Source: Arthrobacter luteolus NBRC 107841 (GTDB lineage: Bacteria > Actinomycetota > Actinomycetes > Actinomycetales > Micrococcaceae). From it: a stretch of DNA of 64,000 nt. The notes beneath the pieces were generated by a model. That model saw only the letters and a program-made list of their open reading frames with translations. It was not told where the DNA came from and did no database searches. How positions within the stretch are numbered: the stretch's first letter is position 1; each line of letters opens with the position of its first letter. Position numbers and translations under genes: made by a program. Of this stretch, positions 42,611 to 51,579 are shown piece by piece. The stretch lies in NCBI RefSeq assembly GCF_001552075.1, contig NZ_BCQM01000005.1, positions 1-64,000 on the forward strand, in the 5' to 3' direction.

Positions 42611-43234
42611 CTACGGCAGAGTGGCTGCTCCGCGGCCCGCCAGGACGGATTGGTAGGCGTAGCCGGTGAGACGGCCTTCCCGGGCAGCGCTGGCCACGGC
42701 CTCGAAGGAACGTTCCCCGCTGTCGCTGTACGGAAAATGGATCAGCTCGGCAATGAGTTCCCATTCCTCAGCGATGGTGTCAATGAGTTCTCCGGGCGTT
42801 TCATCCGGGCCGGGGCCTCCGCCCAGAACCGTCCACGCACCGTCGGGCACCCGGTAGGACTCAAGGCGTTCCAAGTCCGCCGCCAGCTCCTCCAGCGAGC
42901 CATACTCCCGCTGCGCCTCGGGCGGAACGGAGCCGTCCGGAGTGGCGAGCTGACTGATAAATCCGGTCTGAGCCGGGAACACGGAAGTGGGCACCGGCTC
43001 CCCCTCTTCGAGGTAGGCGGGAAGCTGGGAAGGCATCCAGTACCAGGCGTCCCCCTGGTCCGCCCCGCCGGGCTGGTTACGCTCGCTGATCCAGCCGCGG
43101 GAGCTCAGCAGTTCCTCGCCCTCGTCGCTGACGAAGGTTTCCGCATCACCCAGGATCCTGTTGGTTTCGTGGGCGCTGCGGCGGGCCTGGCTCTTCTTGG
43201 CGGCGGCCTTCTTGCGCGGTTTGGACTTGGGCAC
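42611..43234 (-). CDS. Conserved actinobacterial hypothetical protein
   Basis: I do not recognise a characterised family. The 207 residues start with a lysine/arginine-rich, probably nucleic-acid-binding tail (MPKSKPRKKAAAKKSQARR). An acidic globular region follows, with GWISERNQPGGADQGDAWYW, and the C-terminal part carries EEWELIAELIHFPYSDSG. There is no signal peptide or membrane segment. It is 60 bp downstream of dnaB on the same strand and may be co-transcribed with it. Confidence 0.7.
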   Translation of the reverse strand: MPKSKPRKKAAAKKSQARRSAHETNRILGDAETFVSDEGEELLSSRGWISERNQPGGADQGDAWYWMPSQLPAYLEEGEPVPTSVFPAQTGFISQLATPDGSVPPEAQREYGSLEELAADLERLESYRVPDGAWTVLGGGPGPDETPGELIDTIAEEWELIAELIHFPYSDSGERSFEAVASAAREGRLTGYAYQSVLAGRGAATLP

Positions 43235-43294
43235 GGTGTTGCTCCTGAAAGACGGCGGGTTGAGGAAGATCGGGGGTTCGGCGGGAAGAAACGG

Positions 43295-44677
43295 CTAGAA
43301 GCCGGAGCCGCCCTCGACCGCCATGTTGGAGAACCGGGAGTAATGGCCCTGGAAGCCCACCACGATGGTCTTGGTGGGGCCGTTACGGTGCTTGGCCACG
43401 ATCACGTCGGCTTCGCCGGCGCGCGGAGACTCCTTGTCGTAAATGTCTTCACGGTGCAGCAGGATGACCATGTCCGCGTCCTGCTCGATCGAGCCCGATT
43501 CGCGGAGGTCGGAGACCATGGGCTTTTTATCCGTACGCTGTTCCGAACCACGGTTCAGCTGGGACAGGGCGATGACCGGGACATCGAGTTCCTTGGCCAG
43601 CAGCTTCAGGGCTCGGGAGAACTCGGAGACTTCCTGCTGGCGCGATTCCACCTTCTTGCCGGAGGACATCAGCTGCAGGTAGTCCAGGACCACCAGTTTG
43701 AGGTCGTGCCGCTGCTTCAAACGGCGGCATTTGGCCCGGATTTCCATCAGGGACATGTTGGGGCTGTCATCGATGAACAGCGGGGCATCATTCATCCTGC
43801 CCATGGTGGTGGCGATCTTGCCCCACTGTTCGTCCTTGATCGTTCCCTTGCGGAGGTCCTGCAGCCCGATCGTTGCCTCGGCGGAAAGCAGGCGCATGGC
43901 AATCTCGTTCCGGCCCATTTCCAAGGAGAAGAACACGGTGGTCATGTTGTTCTTGATTGCCGCGGACCGGGCAAAGTCGAGGGCAAACGTGGATTTACCC
44001 ACGGCCGGGCGGGCAGCTATAACGATCATCTGGCCGCCGTGCAGGCCCTGGGTCAGTTCGTCGAGCTCGTAGAACCCGGTAGGGACACCGATCATGCCCT
44101 CACCGCGGTGCCCGGCGGATTCGATCTCGTCCACCGTGCCCTCGATGATGTCCTTCAGCGGAACATAGTCCTCCGCCGTGCGGCGCTCAGCCACGGCATA
44201 CACCTCGGCCTGCGCCGCGTTGACGATGTCGTCGACTTCCATGCCGTCGCTTGAGTAGCCCAGCTGGACAATCTTGGTTCCTGCGTCCACCAGCCGGCGC
44301 AGCACCGCACGTTCCCGGACGATCTCCGCATAGAACCCGGCGTTTGCCGCGGTCGGCACGGACTGGATGAGCGTGTGCAGGTAGGCGGGACCACCGATCC
44401 GGCCAATTTCACCGCGCTTCGTCAACTCATCCGAGATCGTCACCGCATCGGCAGGCTCGCCGCGGCCATAGAGGTCGATGATGGCCTCGTAGATGGACTC
44501 ATGGGCGGGACGGTAGAAGTCCACGCCGCGCAGCACCTCAACGCAGTCGGCAATAGCGTCCTTGGAGAGCATCATGCCGCCGAGAACAGACTGCTCGGCC
44601 ACCAGGTCCTGCGGCGGGGTCCGGCCGAAATCCGAATTGCGGGTTGATTCAGCGGCATCCGCGTGAGCAAGCGACAC
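43295..44677 (-). CDS. dnaB: Replicative DNA helicase DnaB
   Basis: The hexameric 5'-3' helicase of the replisome, about 460 residues. The N-terminal primase-interaction domain begins PPQDLVAEQSVLGGMMLS. The RecA-like ATPase domain has Walker A ARPAVGKST, FSLEMGRNEI and Walker B LVVLDYLQLM. No intein interrupts it, unlike in several mycobacteria. GTG at 44675-44677 with GGGTGG upstream is preferred over the longer frame to 44710. It lies downstream of rplI on the same strand but is separated by a terminator and a 617-bp gap. Confidence 0.95.
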   Translation of the reverse strand: MSLAHADAAESTRNSDFGRTPPQDLVAEQSVLGGMMLSKDAIADCVEVLRGVDFYRPAHESIYEAIIDLYGRGEPADAVTISDELTKRGEIGRIGGPAYLHTLIQSVPTAANAGFYAEIVRERAVLRRLVDAGTKIVQLGYSSDGMEVDDIVNAAQAEVYAVAERRTAEDYVPLKDIIEGTVDEIESAGHRGEGMIGVPTGFYELDELTQGLHGGQMIVIAARPAVGKSTFALDFARSAAIKNNMTTVFFSLEMGRNEIAMRLLSAEATIGLQDLRKGTIKDEQWGKIATTMGRMNDAPLFIDDSPNMSLMEIRAKCRRLKQRHDLKLVVLDYLQLMSSGKKVESRQQEVSEFSRALKLLAKELDVPVIALSQLNRGSEQRTDKKPMVSDLRESGSIEQDADMVILLHREDIYDKESPRAGEADVIVAKHRNGPTKTIVVGFQGHYSRFSNMAVEGGSGF

Positions 44678-44873
44678 TATGGCCACCCTTTCCAAAAACG
44701 TTAGATCCATGGGCCCCGTCGGGCGGGCGGCATGAGGTTGTGGCTGTCTATCTGTCTACCCGACGGCACTGACACCGGCTGGGCCGCCAGTGCCTTCGCC
44801 GTAACCTCTGCAGGTGCCCCGATGAAGGAGTCCACCGCAACCGTAGCCCCGTAAGGCCCCCTCAACAAACGAG

Positions 44874-45109
44874 TTATCCACAGGCACTGTGGATACCTTG
44901 TTCATAACTGGGCGTGTCTTGTGCACAGGTTGGGCATAAGGTTGTGGATAACAATTTATTTTCTGCCCAAATATGGCTCTGACTTGGGAAAACACTCGTC
45001 CACACCTGTGCACAGAGAAGTATTTTCCTCAACATTCATCCTCTACCTTCAGGTTGACAGATCACTTTAGGGGGCGTAGCAGCGCCATTATCCACAGTCG
45101 ATATCCACA
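44874..45109. other. Cluster of DnaA boxes in the dnaB-rplI gap
   Basis: Three perfect TTATCCACA boxes lie at 44874-44882, 44943-44951 (reverse) and 45088-45096. Near matches are GTATCCACA (44888-44896, reverse), TTGTGCACA (44919-44927), TCGTCCACA (44996-45004) and ATATCCACA (45101-45109). An AT-rich stretch with AACAATTTATTTT follows the second perfect box. DnaA should bind here. The locus is not next to dnaA or rpmH within the window, so it may regulate dnaB or titrate DnaA rather than be the origin. Confidence 0.75.
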
Positions 45110-45233
45110 TACCTGTGGGCTTCCGAAAACTACTTGGAATAATCAGCCTGCGTAGCTTCCATCACCGGCAATGGATGTGCTTGACGGCACAGGAAAACCG
45201 GGGTCCAGGCCCGGCAGGCTCACGCCTACACGC

Positions 45234-45268
45234 AAAAGCGCCCCCCGCCGAAGGCGGAGGGCGCTTTT
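45234..45268 (-). terminator. Terminator of the rpsF-ssb-rpsR-rplI operon
   Basis: AAAAGCGCCC...CCGCC pairs with GGCGG...GGGCGCTTTT around GAA, a stem of ~16 bp with one mismatch, flanked by A and T runs on both sides. It lies 26 bp after the rplI stop and may work in both directions. Confidence 0.9.
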
Positions 45269-45294
45269 AGTCACGCAGTGCGCAACGGGCGGTG

Positions 45295-45744
45295 CTAGCT
45301 GGCAACGACCTCAAGGTCGATGACGGCAGCAACGTCGTCGTGCAGGCGGACGTTGGCCTGGAAGGAACCAACCGACTTGATGTGCGTCGGCAGTTCAACC
45401 TTGCGCTTGTCGATGCTGCCGAGGCCGGCAGCTTCAACGGCAGCGGCAACGTCAGCGGGCTTGACCGTGCCGAAGAGGCGTCCGGACTCGCCGGCCTTGA
45501 CGGTCAGCTTGACCGGCTTGGCGGAGAGAGCAGCAGCCTGCTTCTGGGCATCTTCCAGCGAAGCGTGCTCGCGGGCAGCGCGGGCAGCCTTGATGGACTC
45601 AACCTGCTTCTCGCCACCTTTGGTCCAGGTCAGGGCGAAGCCGCGGGGGATCAGGTAGTTACGTGCGTAACCGTCCTTTACCTCAACAACGTCGCCTGCA
45701 GCACCGAGACCGGTTACTTCGTGGGTCAGAATGAGCTTTGCCAT
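45295..45744 (-). CDS. rplI: 50S ribosomal protein L9
   Basis: A 149-residue L9 with the N-terminal rRNA-binding signature [30 protein letters not shown] in pieces: [16 protein letters not shown], then [14 protein letters not shown] long connecting helix ([18 protein letters not shown]) and the C-terminal domain ([20 protein letters not shown]) follow. Length is standard. It is last in the rpsF operon, 18 bp after rpsR. Confidence 0.97.
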   Translation of the reverse strand: MAKLILTHEVTGLGAAGDVVEVKDGYARNYLIPRGFALTWTKGGEKQVESIKAARAAREHASLEDAQKQAAALSAKPVKLTVKAGESGRLFGTVKPADVAAAVEAAGLGSIDKRKVELPTHIKSVGSFQANVRLHDDVAAVIDLEVVAS

Positions 45745-45762
45745 GAGTTAGGTTCCTTTCCT

Positions 45763-46002
45763 TTAGCCGCGGCCAGCGCCGGAGTAAGGCAGGAGTGCAA
45801 CTTCACGGGCGTTCTTGATTGCCTGTGCGATCTTGCGCTGTTCCTGCACGGTGACGCCAGTTACGCGGCGAGCGCGGATCTTTCCGCGGTCGGAAATGAA
45901 CTTGCGCAGCAATGCTACGTCCTTGTAGTCGATGACAGTGATGTCAGCGGCCTTCAAGGGATTGGACTTTGGTTTGGGCTTGCGAAGTTCAGCCTTAGCC
46001 AT
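45763..46002 (-). CDS. rpsR: 30S ribosomal protein S18
   Basis: 79 residues with the S18 core [17 protein letters not shown], then [19 protein letters not shown] and the end [10 protein letters not shown]. It binds 16S rRNA as a dimer with S6. There are no zinc-binding cysteines, so this is the Cys-minus form. It is third in the operon, with a ~100-bp gap after ssb. Confidence 0.96.
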   Translation of the reverse strand: MAKAELRKPKPKSNPLKAADITVIDYKDVALLRKFISDRGKIRARRVTGVTVQEQRKIAQAIKNAREVALLPYSGAGRG

Positions 46003-46106
46003 CGTGGAGCTCCTTATGTCTAGTGGAGCCCGTGGATTGATTCCACGGGATGGGCTCGACGGCGGTTGCCGTCAGAGGTTGTGCCTTGCGGCACTTAGGG
46101 TGTTGC

Positions 46107-46661
46107 TTAGAAGGGCGGGTCGTTGGAATCCGGACCGGCTCCCCAGCCGCCTGAGTTGCCGCCCGCAGGCGCACCCCAGGGATCTTCCGCAGGTGCGGAC
46201 TGCTGCTGCTGGCCGCCCCAACCGGAGTTGGAGTTGCCGCCGAAGCCGCCGGAGTTTCCAGCATTGCCGCCAAAGCCGCCGCCGCCACCGCCGGAGCGCT
46301 GGGTGCGGGTGACCTTTGCGGATGCGTACCGCAGCGAGGGGCCGATTTCGTCGACCTCAAGCTCCATCACGGTGCGCTTTTCGCCTTCTTTGGTCTCGTA
46401 CGAACGCGACTTGAGTCGGCCCTGGCAGACGACGCGGGTGCCCTTTGTCAGGGATTCGGCGACGTTTTCCGCAGCTTCACGCCAGACCGATGCACGGAGG
46501 AACAGCGTTTCGCCGTCTTTCCATTCATTGGACTGCCGGTCGAAGGTACGCGGCGTCGAGGCAATGGTGAAGTTCGCCACTGCCGAACCGGACGGGGTGA
46601 ACCGGAGTTCCGGATCATTCGTCAGGTTGCCGACCACGGTGATCGTTGTCTCGCCTGCCAT
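46107..46661 (-). CDS. ssb: Single-stranded DNA-binding protein
   Basis: A 184-residue SSB. The OB fold covers about 1-110 ([20 protein letters not shown], then [20 protein letters not shown]). A Gly/Asn/Gln-rich flexible region follows, and the acidic tip ends DSNDPPF, the partner-binding tail. This is the principal replication SSB as judged by its place between rpsF and rpsR. Confidence 0.97.
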   Translation of the reverse strand: MAGETTITVVGNLTNDPELRFTPSGSAVANFTIASTPRTFDRQSNEWKDGETLFLRASVWREAAENVAESLTKGTRVVCQGRLKSRSYETKEGEKRTVMELEVDEIGPSLRYASAKVTRTQRSGGGGGGFGGNAGNSGGFGGNSNSGWGGQQQQSAPAEDPWGAPAGGNSGGWGAGPDSNDPPF

Positions 46662-46727
46662 TTATGCCTCCTGGTGTCTCGGCCCGGAATGCGGGCCTTT
46701 CATTGACGAGTAAAGGATGGGCCGAAA

Positions 46728-47033
46728 TTACTCGGCAACAACCTTCTGGTCTTCGGGGCGGATGATCTTGGTGCGCAGGATGGTCTCATTGAGGCCAAGC
46801 TGGCGGTCAAGTTCAGCAGCCGCTGCAGGGCTGGCGGTGAAGTTAACCACCGCGTAGATGCCTTCGGCCTTCTTTTTGATTTCGTAGGCCAGGCGGCGAC
46901 GGCCCCAGATGTCCACCTTGTCGACGGTTCCACCATCGTTGCGGACAACGTTGAGGAACTTGTCGAGCGAAGGCTCCACGGTACGCTCTTCGACCTCGGG
47001 GTCGATGATTACCATCAGTTCATAAGCACGCAT
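46728..47033 (-). CDS. rpsF: 30S ribosomal protein S6
   Basis: 101 residues beginning [19 protein letters not shown], with [16 protein letters not shown] in the middle; the S6 fold is complete. The ATG at 47031-47033 matches the universal S6 start and is preceded by AAAGGAGGTG at slightly long spacing; an in-frame GTG 12 bp upstream would sit inside the ribosome-binding site. First gene of the rpsF-ssb-rpsR-rplI operon. Confidence 0.97.
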   Translation of the reverse strand: MRAYELMVIIDPEVEERTVEPSLDKFLNVVRNDGGTVDKVDIWGRRRLAYEIKKKAEGIYAVVNFTASPAAAAELDRQLGLNETILRTKIIRPEDQKVVAE

Positions 47034-47190
47034 TTGTGAACCCACCTCCTTTGGGCTATACGGTCACGGTATTTCCGTAACAGGAGGTTCTTTAGCGTTG
47101 TCTTTGCTCCGGGAACCCGGCGGATAGCTCCGCCGCGCACCAAAAGCCTGCCAGCCAAGGCCGACAGCACAGACTCCACTATCCTATCGG
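47034..47190 (-). promoter_or_regulatory. Leader and promoter region of the rpsF operon
   Basis: A TAGGAT -10-like element (47181-47186 on the minus strand) precedes a ~140-nt leader with a GGCGG-AGCTAT-CCGCC hairpin around 47110-47132 and a strong AAAGGAGGTG site. Autoregulatory S6:S18 leaders are known in many bacteria; whether this hairpin is one was not tested. Confidence 0.4.
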
Positions 47191-47260
47191 ACTTTCACGC
47201 CGGTTTTTGACGCCTGCGGGCACCTGTGGACAGCTGCCGAAGACCGGGCGGCCCCCGGAT

Positions 47261-48535
47261 TCAGCGGTTGAAGAACAGTTCCGCCGCACGGGAGAGCAGG
47301 TAGGGATCCTGCACACCCGCCATTTCGCGGGCCGAGTGCATGGAGAGCAGTGGAATCCCGACGTCGATGGTGCGGATTCCCAGCCGGGTCGCGGTGAGCG
47401 GGCCGATGGTGGAGCCGCAGGGAATCGAGTTGTTGGAAACGAACTCCTGGTACGGGACTTCAGCCTCACGGCACAGGGCCGCCCAGTAAGCAGCACCCGG
47501 CGCATCGGTGGTGTAGCGCTGGTTGGCGTTGATCTTCAGCAGCGGCCCCCCGTTGAGGACCGGCTTGTTAGCCGGATCATGGCGATCGGCATAGTTCGGG
47601 TGGACCGCATGCCCGGCATCCGCGGAGATACAGAACGACGCCGCGAAGGCGCGCTGGGTTTCCACGGCACCGGCGCCCAGCCCGGCACTGATCCGGGCCA
47701 GCACGTCTTCGAGGAACGGCCCGGCGGCACCGGAACGGCTGCCGCTGCCCACCTCCTCGTGGTCGAAGGCCGCCAGCACGGCAATTGAACCACCGGATTT
47801 GGCCGCGGCGGCGGCCTCCAACGCGCGGAGTCCGGCGTGCACCGAGGAAAGATTGTCCAGCCGTCCCGAGGCGAAGAACTCACCTTCAGCACCGAAGGTC
47901 CGGGCCGGCTGCGTGTCCGCGGCAACGACGTCGTAGCCGCCGATCTCCGCCCGGTCCACGCCGGCCTTCGCAGCCAGCACTCCCAGCAGGTCGGCAGCGG
48001 ACGGATCGCCCAGGCCCCAGACCGGGTTCAGATGCTGCTGCTTGTCCAGCTTCAGGCCTTCGTTCACGGCCCGGTCCAGGTGGATGGCGAGCTGCGGGAA
48101 GCGCAGCAGCGGGCCTGTGGAGACCAGGTGCTCCTGTCCGTCCAAGGTGACCAGCCGGCCGGCCAGTTCCAGTTCGCGGTCCAGCCAGGAGTTCAGCAGC
48201 GGCCCGCCGTACACCTCCACGCCGGCCTGCAGCCACCCGAACCGGCCCGTGGTGGGCGAAGGCTTGAGCTTGAAGGTGGGGGAATCGGTATGGGTGCCAA
48301 AGATATTGAAGCCGGTGGCCGCTCCCGCGTCTTCCGGAACGATCCAGGCGATAAACGCTCCGTCGCGGACCACCACGTAGCGCCCGGGCGCTGCCGGCCA
48401 GTCCTGGTCTTCGGCGAGTTCGGTGAAGCCTCCGGCGAGAAGCCTCTCCGCGGCGGTGCGGGCGGCGTGGAAGCTCGAAGGTGAGGCGCTGACATACGCG
48501 CCGAGGTCTTTTACGTGAGCCAATGCGTCAGACAT
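47261..48535 (-). CDS. M18-family aspartyl aminopeptidase
   Basis: A 424-residue metallo-aminopeptidase that removes N-terminal acidic residues. Metal and catalytic motifs are clear: GTHTDSP, SGRLDNLSSVHAGL, AAFDHEEVGSGS, ISADAGHAVHPNY and the final SMHSAREMAGVQD. Length fits the family. The ATG at 48533-48535 is chosen since the longer frame has no homology. It is transcribed alone, between the rpsF operon and a bidirectional terminator. Confidence 0.94.
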   Translation of the reverse strand: MSDALAHVKDLGAYVSASPSSFHAARTAAERLLAGGFTELAEDQDWPAAPGRYVVVRDGAFIAWIVPEDAGAATGFNIFGTHTDSPTFKLKPSPTTGRFGWLQAGVEVYGGPLLNSWLDRELELAGRLVTLDGQEHLVSTGPLLRFPQLAIHLDRAVNEGLKLDKQQHLNPVWGLGDPSAADLLGVLAAKAGVDRAEIGGYDVVAADTQPARTFGAEGEFFASGRLDNLSSVHAGLRALEAAAAAKSGGSIAVLAAFDHEEVGSGSRSGAAGPFLEDVLARISAGLGAGAVETQRAFAASFCISADAGHAVHPNYADRHDPANKPVLNGGPLLKINANQRYTTDAPGAAYWAALCREAEVPYQEFVSNNSIPCGSTIGPLTATRLGIRTIDVGIPLLSMHSAREMAGVQDPYLLSRAAELFFNR

Positions 48536-48591
48536 GCTCCGATTCAACCAGAGCCCGGTGCGCCGGCATAACCTGCCGCCGTTTCCACGGC

Positions 48592-48627
48592 AAAGAACCC
48601 CCGGCAACGGTTTGCCGGGGGTTCTTT
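48592..48627. terminator. Bidirectional terminator between M18 and ABC genes
   Basis: AAAGAACCCCCGGCAA pairs with TTGCCGGGGGTTCTTT, a perfect stem of about 16 bp with a 4-nt loop, flanked by A and T runs. It lies 60 bp after the ABC-2 permease stop and upstream of the M18 gene, so it mainly ends the exporter transcript. Confidence 0.9.
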
Positions 48628-48687
48628 AGGAGATATCGGTGAGGGCAGCGGCCGTTCTTCCGCCGCCCTCACCGAAGCTTGTGTTAC

Positions 48688-49554
48688 TTAGACGTCGCGC
48701 TTCTTGGTGATAATTAGCGCCACGAGGAGCAGCACCGCGGCCCAGGCCGCCATGACGAGTCCGCCCTGCCACTGGTTCAGTGCGCCTTCGGCAATGTCCA
48801 GGGCTACCAGCTGGTTGCCCGCGTTGCTCGGCAGGAACCGCGAAGCATCCGTGACCCATTCGACGTTGAAGATCGACGCGATGATCGGCAGGATCATCAG
48901 CAGGCCGATCGTGGTTACGACGCCGCCCGCCGTGCTGCGCAGCAGGGTCCCGAGTGCGGTGCCGATGATGGCCACCAGCGCAAGGAACGTGCCGGTGTTG
49001 ATGATGCTGGCGACCATGCCGTCAATGTCCAGGCCGAAGCCGAGGTCCGAGCTGTTCAGGATGGGCTGGCCTACGAGGTAGCTCAGGAAACCGGAGATGG
49101 CACCGACCACGAACGCGATCACGGCGATAACCAGGGCCTTGGCCAGCAGGGCCGGGATCCGCTTCGGAACGGCGACCATGGTGGAGCGGATCATTCCGGT
49201 GCTGTATTCGGAGGCAATCAGCACCACCGCGAGGGAGGCGATGAGCAGCTGCCCGAACATCAGGCCGGAGGTCGGCACACTGTAGGCCATCGCCTGCAGG
49301 TCCACGGCCCCGCCCATTTGGGCCATCATTTCGGGGCCGGCTTCAGCCAGGAGTTCTTCGGTCAGGATGACGTTCCAGGCGAAGAACGCGCCGAGGCCCA
49401 CCATCACCACCAGAGTGGTTGCCAGCAGGATCACCGTGGAAGGCACGGTGGTGACCTTGATCCACTCCGAGCGCAGGATCCGGGCAAAGTTGACGCCGCT
49501 GCCGTCGGGCCGAGCGGCCCGGCGCGAGGGAGCCGGTGCAGATGTGGTGCTCAT
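48688..49554 (-). CDS. ABC-2 type exporter permease, copy A
   Basis: A 288-residue membrane protein with about six helices. The N-terminal RILRSEWIKVTTVPSTVIL is shared with the permease at 50.7 kb (RVMRSEWIKTATVPSTVIL), as are EYSTGMIRSTMVAVP versus EYTTGMIRSTMVAVP, GTLLRSTAGGVVT and the final KKRDV. It follows its ATPase gene by 2 bp. The SEWIK-type permeases partner with BcrA-like ATPases for export of peptides or lantibiotics. Substrate unknown. Confidence 0.87.
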   Translation of the reverse strand: MSTTSAPAPSRRAARPDGSGVNFARILRSEWIKVTTVPSTVILLATTLVVMVGLGAFFAWNVILTEELLAEAGPEMMAQMGGAVDLQAMAYSVPTSGLMFGQLLIASLAVVLIASEYSTGMIRSTMVAVPKRIPALLAKALVIAVIAFVVGAISGFLSYLVGQPILNSSDLGFGLDIDGMVASIINTGTFLALVAIIGTALGTLLRSTAGGVVTTIGLLMILPIIASIFNVEWVTDASRFLPSNAGNQLVALDIAEGALNQWQGGLVMAAWAAVLLLVALIITKKRDV

Positions 49555-49556
49555 TC

Positions 49557-50507
49557 TCAGTTTCCTTCCCCGGTGACACCGGCGCGCGCCGGTTCCTGCG
49601 AGAATCCGTGGGATTTGTACTCGACGTCGTCCCGGGTCAGTTCCATGTACGCGTCCTCAAGCGAGACCTGGAGCGGGGTCAGCTCGGTCAGCAGGATGCG
49701 GCGGTCGAGGGCGATTTCGGCGATGGTGCGTGAGTCGGCGCCGCTGACCTCAAAGAGGCCGTCTTCGACGTGCTGGACCGTGGCACCCTGTGTCTCCAGG
49801 ACGGGCAGCAGTTCCTGCGCGTTGTCCGTCCGCACGCGGGTCCGCTGGCGTCCGCCGCCGTCGATAATGTCCTGGATCGGAGCATTGGCGATGATCCGGC
49901 CGCGGCCGATCACAATGAGGTGGTCGGCCGTGACAGCCATTTCGCTCATCAGGTGCGAGGACAGGAAAACGGTGCGTCCTTCCGCAGCGAGGCCGCGGGC
50001 GAGGTTGCGGACCCAGAGCACACCCTCGGGATCCAGTCCGTTGACGGGCTCGTCGAGGATCAGGGTCTGCGGATCGCCCAGCATGGCTACGGCGATGCCC
50101 AGCCGCTGGCCCATGCCCAGTGAGAAGCCGCCAACGCGCTTCCTGGCGACCGAATCCAGGCCGGTCAGTTCAATGACTTCGTTGACCCGCTTGTTGGAAA
50201 TGCCGTGGGTCGCCGCCATGGCGCGCAGGTGGTTGTAGGCCGAGCGGCGGGTGTGCACGGCCTTGGCGTCCAGCAGGGCGCCAACCTCGTGCAGCGGTGC
50301 CTTGTGGCGGGAGTAGGGGGCACCGTTGACGGTGACGGTCCCGGCGGTGGGCCGGTCAAGTCCGACGATCATCCGCATGGTCGTGGACTTTCCTGCGCCG
50401 TTCGGGCCGAGGAATCCGGTCACCTTGCCGGGCTGAACAGTGAAGGAAACATTATCGACGGCGGTCTTGCTGCCGTAGCGCTTGGAGAGGCCGGTTGCCT
50501 CAATCAT
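49557..50507 (-). CDS. ABC exporter ATPase (BcrA-like), copy A
   Basis: A 316-residue ATPase: Walker A GPNGAGKST, signature FSLGMGQRLG (replacing LSGGQ), Walker B LILDEPVNGLDPEGV and the switch HLMSEM. The FSLGMxQR signature is typical of lantibiotic-immunity-type ATPases (BcrA/NatA group). A C-terminal region of ~90 residues follows. The ATG at 50505-50507 with GAGGA upstream is preferred over in-frame codons upstream. It is paralogous over its whole length to the ATPase at 51.6 kb. Confidence 0.9.
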   Translation of the reverse strand: MIEATGLSKRYGSKTAVDNVSFTVQPGKVTGFLGPNGAGKSTTMRMIVGLDRPTAGTVTVNGAPYSRHKAPLHEVGALLDAKAVHTRRSAYNHLRAMAATHGISNKRVNEVIELTGLDSVARKRVGGFSLGMGQRLGIAVAMLGDPQTLILDEPVNGLDPEGVLWVRNLARGLAAEGRTVFLSSHLMSEMAVTADHLIVIGRGRIIANAPIQDIIDGGGRQRTRVRTDNAQELLPVLETQGATVQHVEDGLFEVSGADSRTIAEIALDRRILLTELTPLQVSLEDAYMELTRDDVEYKSHGFSQEPARAGVTGEGN

Positions 50508-50596
50508 AGTGATCCTCATGTTGGAGCGGACAGATTTTTTGGGGGCTGCCCCCACCCTATGCGAGTACAGGCGCGGCCGGACCGTTCCAAGGGATG

Positions 50597-50616
50597 ATTC
50601 AGGAGTATTCAGGAGT
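50597..50616. repeat. Tandem 10-bp repeat upstream of exporter pair A
   Basis: ATTCAGGAGT occurs twice in direct succession. It lies about 90 bp upstream of the ATPase start of pair A, in the gap between the two exporter pairs, with a CCCTTAGGGATGACTCAGGG segment alongside. It may be a regulator-binding site. Confidence 0.6.
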
Positions 50617-50724
50617 CACCCTTAGGGATGACTCAGGGTCCACCCTGATCCCGCCCGCACCCGGCGGACTTCCTGTCCTGCCGATGTGATGCTGCAGCGG
50701 CCGGGGCCGGGTTTACGCCAAGAC

Positions 50725-51579
50725 CTAGACGTCCCGCTTTTTGAGGACGACGGCGGCGGCGGCCAGCAGCACCGCAGCCCACCCGGCAAGGATCAAGCCG
50801 CCTTCCACTTGATTGAACGCCTCCGGCTGGATTCGCGTGGCAACCAGCTGGGCGGCAGCATTGCTGGGCAGGAACCGCGCGGCGTCTTCCACCCAGTCGG
50901 CCAGGCCGGTCAGCAGCCCGGCGATAATCGGCAGGACAAAGAGCGCACCGACCAGGGTGACGACGCCTCCGGCGGTACTGCGCAGCAGCGCGCCGATGGC
51001 CACCCCCATAACGGCGATGAGCGCCAGCACGGTGCCGGTGTTGATGATGGAAGGCAACACCCACTCTGCGTCCAGGCCGAAGTCCAGACCGGGACCGGAG
51101 AGTATTGGCTGGGCCACCAGATAGGTGGTGAAAGCCGCCGCGACGCCGAGGAGGAAGGAGATGACTGCGATCACCAGGGTTTTGGCCAGCAGTGCGGGGG
51201 TGCGCGTGGGTACGGCTACCATCGTGCTGCGGATCATGCCGGTGGTGTATTCCGATCCGATGAGCACCACGGCCAGGGCGGCGATCAGCAGCTGGCCAAA
51301 GGGCAGGCCGGAAGAGGGAACATCGTACGCCAGGCTCTGCAGGGAAGAGTCGAGTCCCTGCGGAGGGCCCGCGGCCGGGTCATTGGCCAGCTCCGTTGTG
51401 CCCCAGGCGACCAGGGCGCCCAGACCAACCATCACCGCGAAACTCACCGCCAGAAGGATGACGGTCGAGGGCACAGTGGCGGTCTTGATCCATTCGGAGC
51501 GCATGACGCGTCCAAACGTGACCGGGCCAGCTTCCCAGGTTCGCGGCTGCCGTGGTGCCGGAACTGCTGCTGTACTCAT
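50725..51579 (-). CDS. ABC-2 type exporter permease, copy B
   Basis: A 284-residue membrane permease with about six helices, paralogous to the copy at 48.7 kb along its length, but with a diverged extracellular loop after helix 1 (ELANDPAAGPPQGLDSSLQ versus LTEELLAEAGPEMMAQMGG). Its start overlaps the stop of its ATPase gene by 4 bp. The loop difference suggests the two exporters have split substrate range. Confidence 0.87.
   Translation of the reverse strand: MSTAAVPAPRQPRTWEAGPVTFGRVMRSEWIKTATVPSTVILLAVSFAVMVGLGALVAWGTTELANDPAAGPPQGLDSSLQSLAYDVPSSGLPFGQLLIAALAVVLIGSEYTTGMIRSTMVAVPTRTPALLAKTLVIAVISFLLGVAAAFTTYLVAQPILSGPGLDFGLDAEWVLPSIINTGTVLALIAVMGVAIGALLRSTAGGVVTLVGALFVLPIIAGLLTGLADWVEDAARFLPSNAAAQLVATRIQPEAFNQVEGGLILAGWAAVLLAAAAVVLKKRDV

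Noticed and set aside
42650-44254. A 534-codon open frame antisense to dnaB and the hypothetical gene
   Set aside because: It mirrors conserved dnaB codons; no coding evidence of its own.
44874-45109. Chromosomal origin oriC proper
   Set aside because: DnaA boxes are real, but dnaA, dnaN and rpmH are not in the window; the usual actinobacterial origin lies next to them. Kept as a box cluster only.
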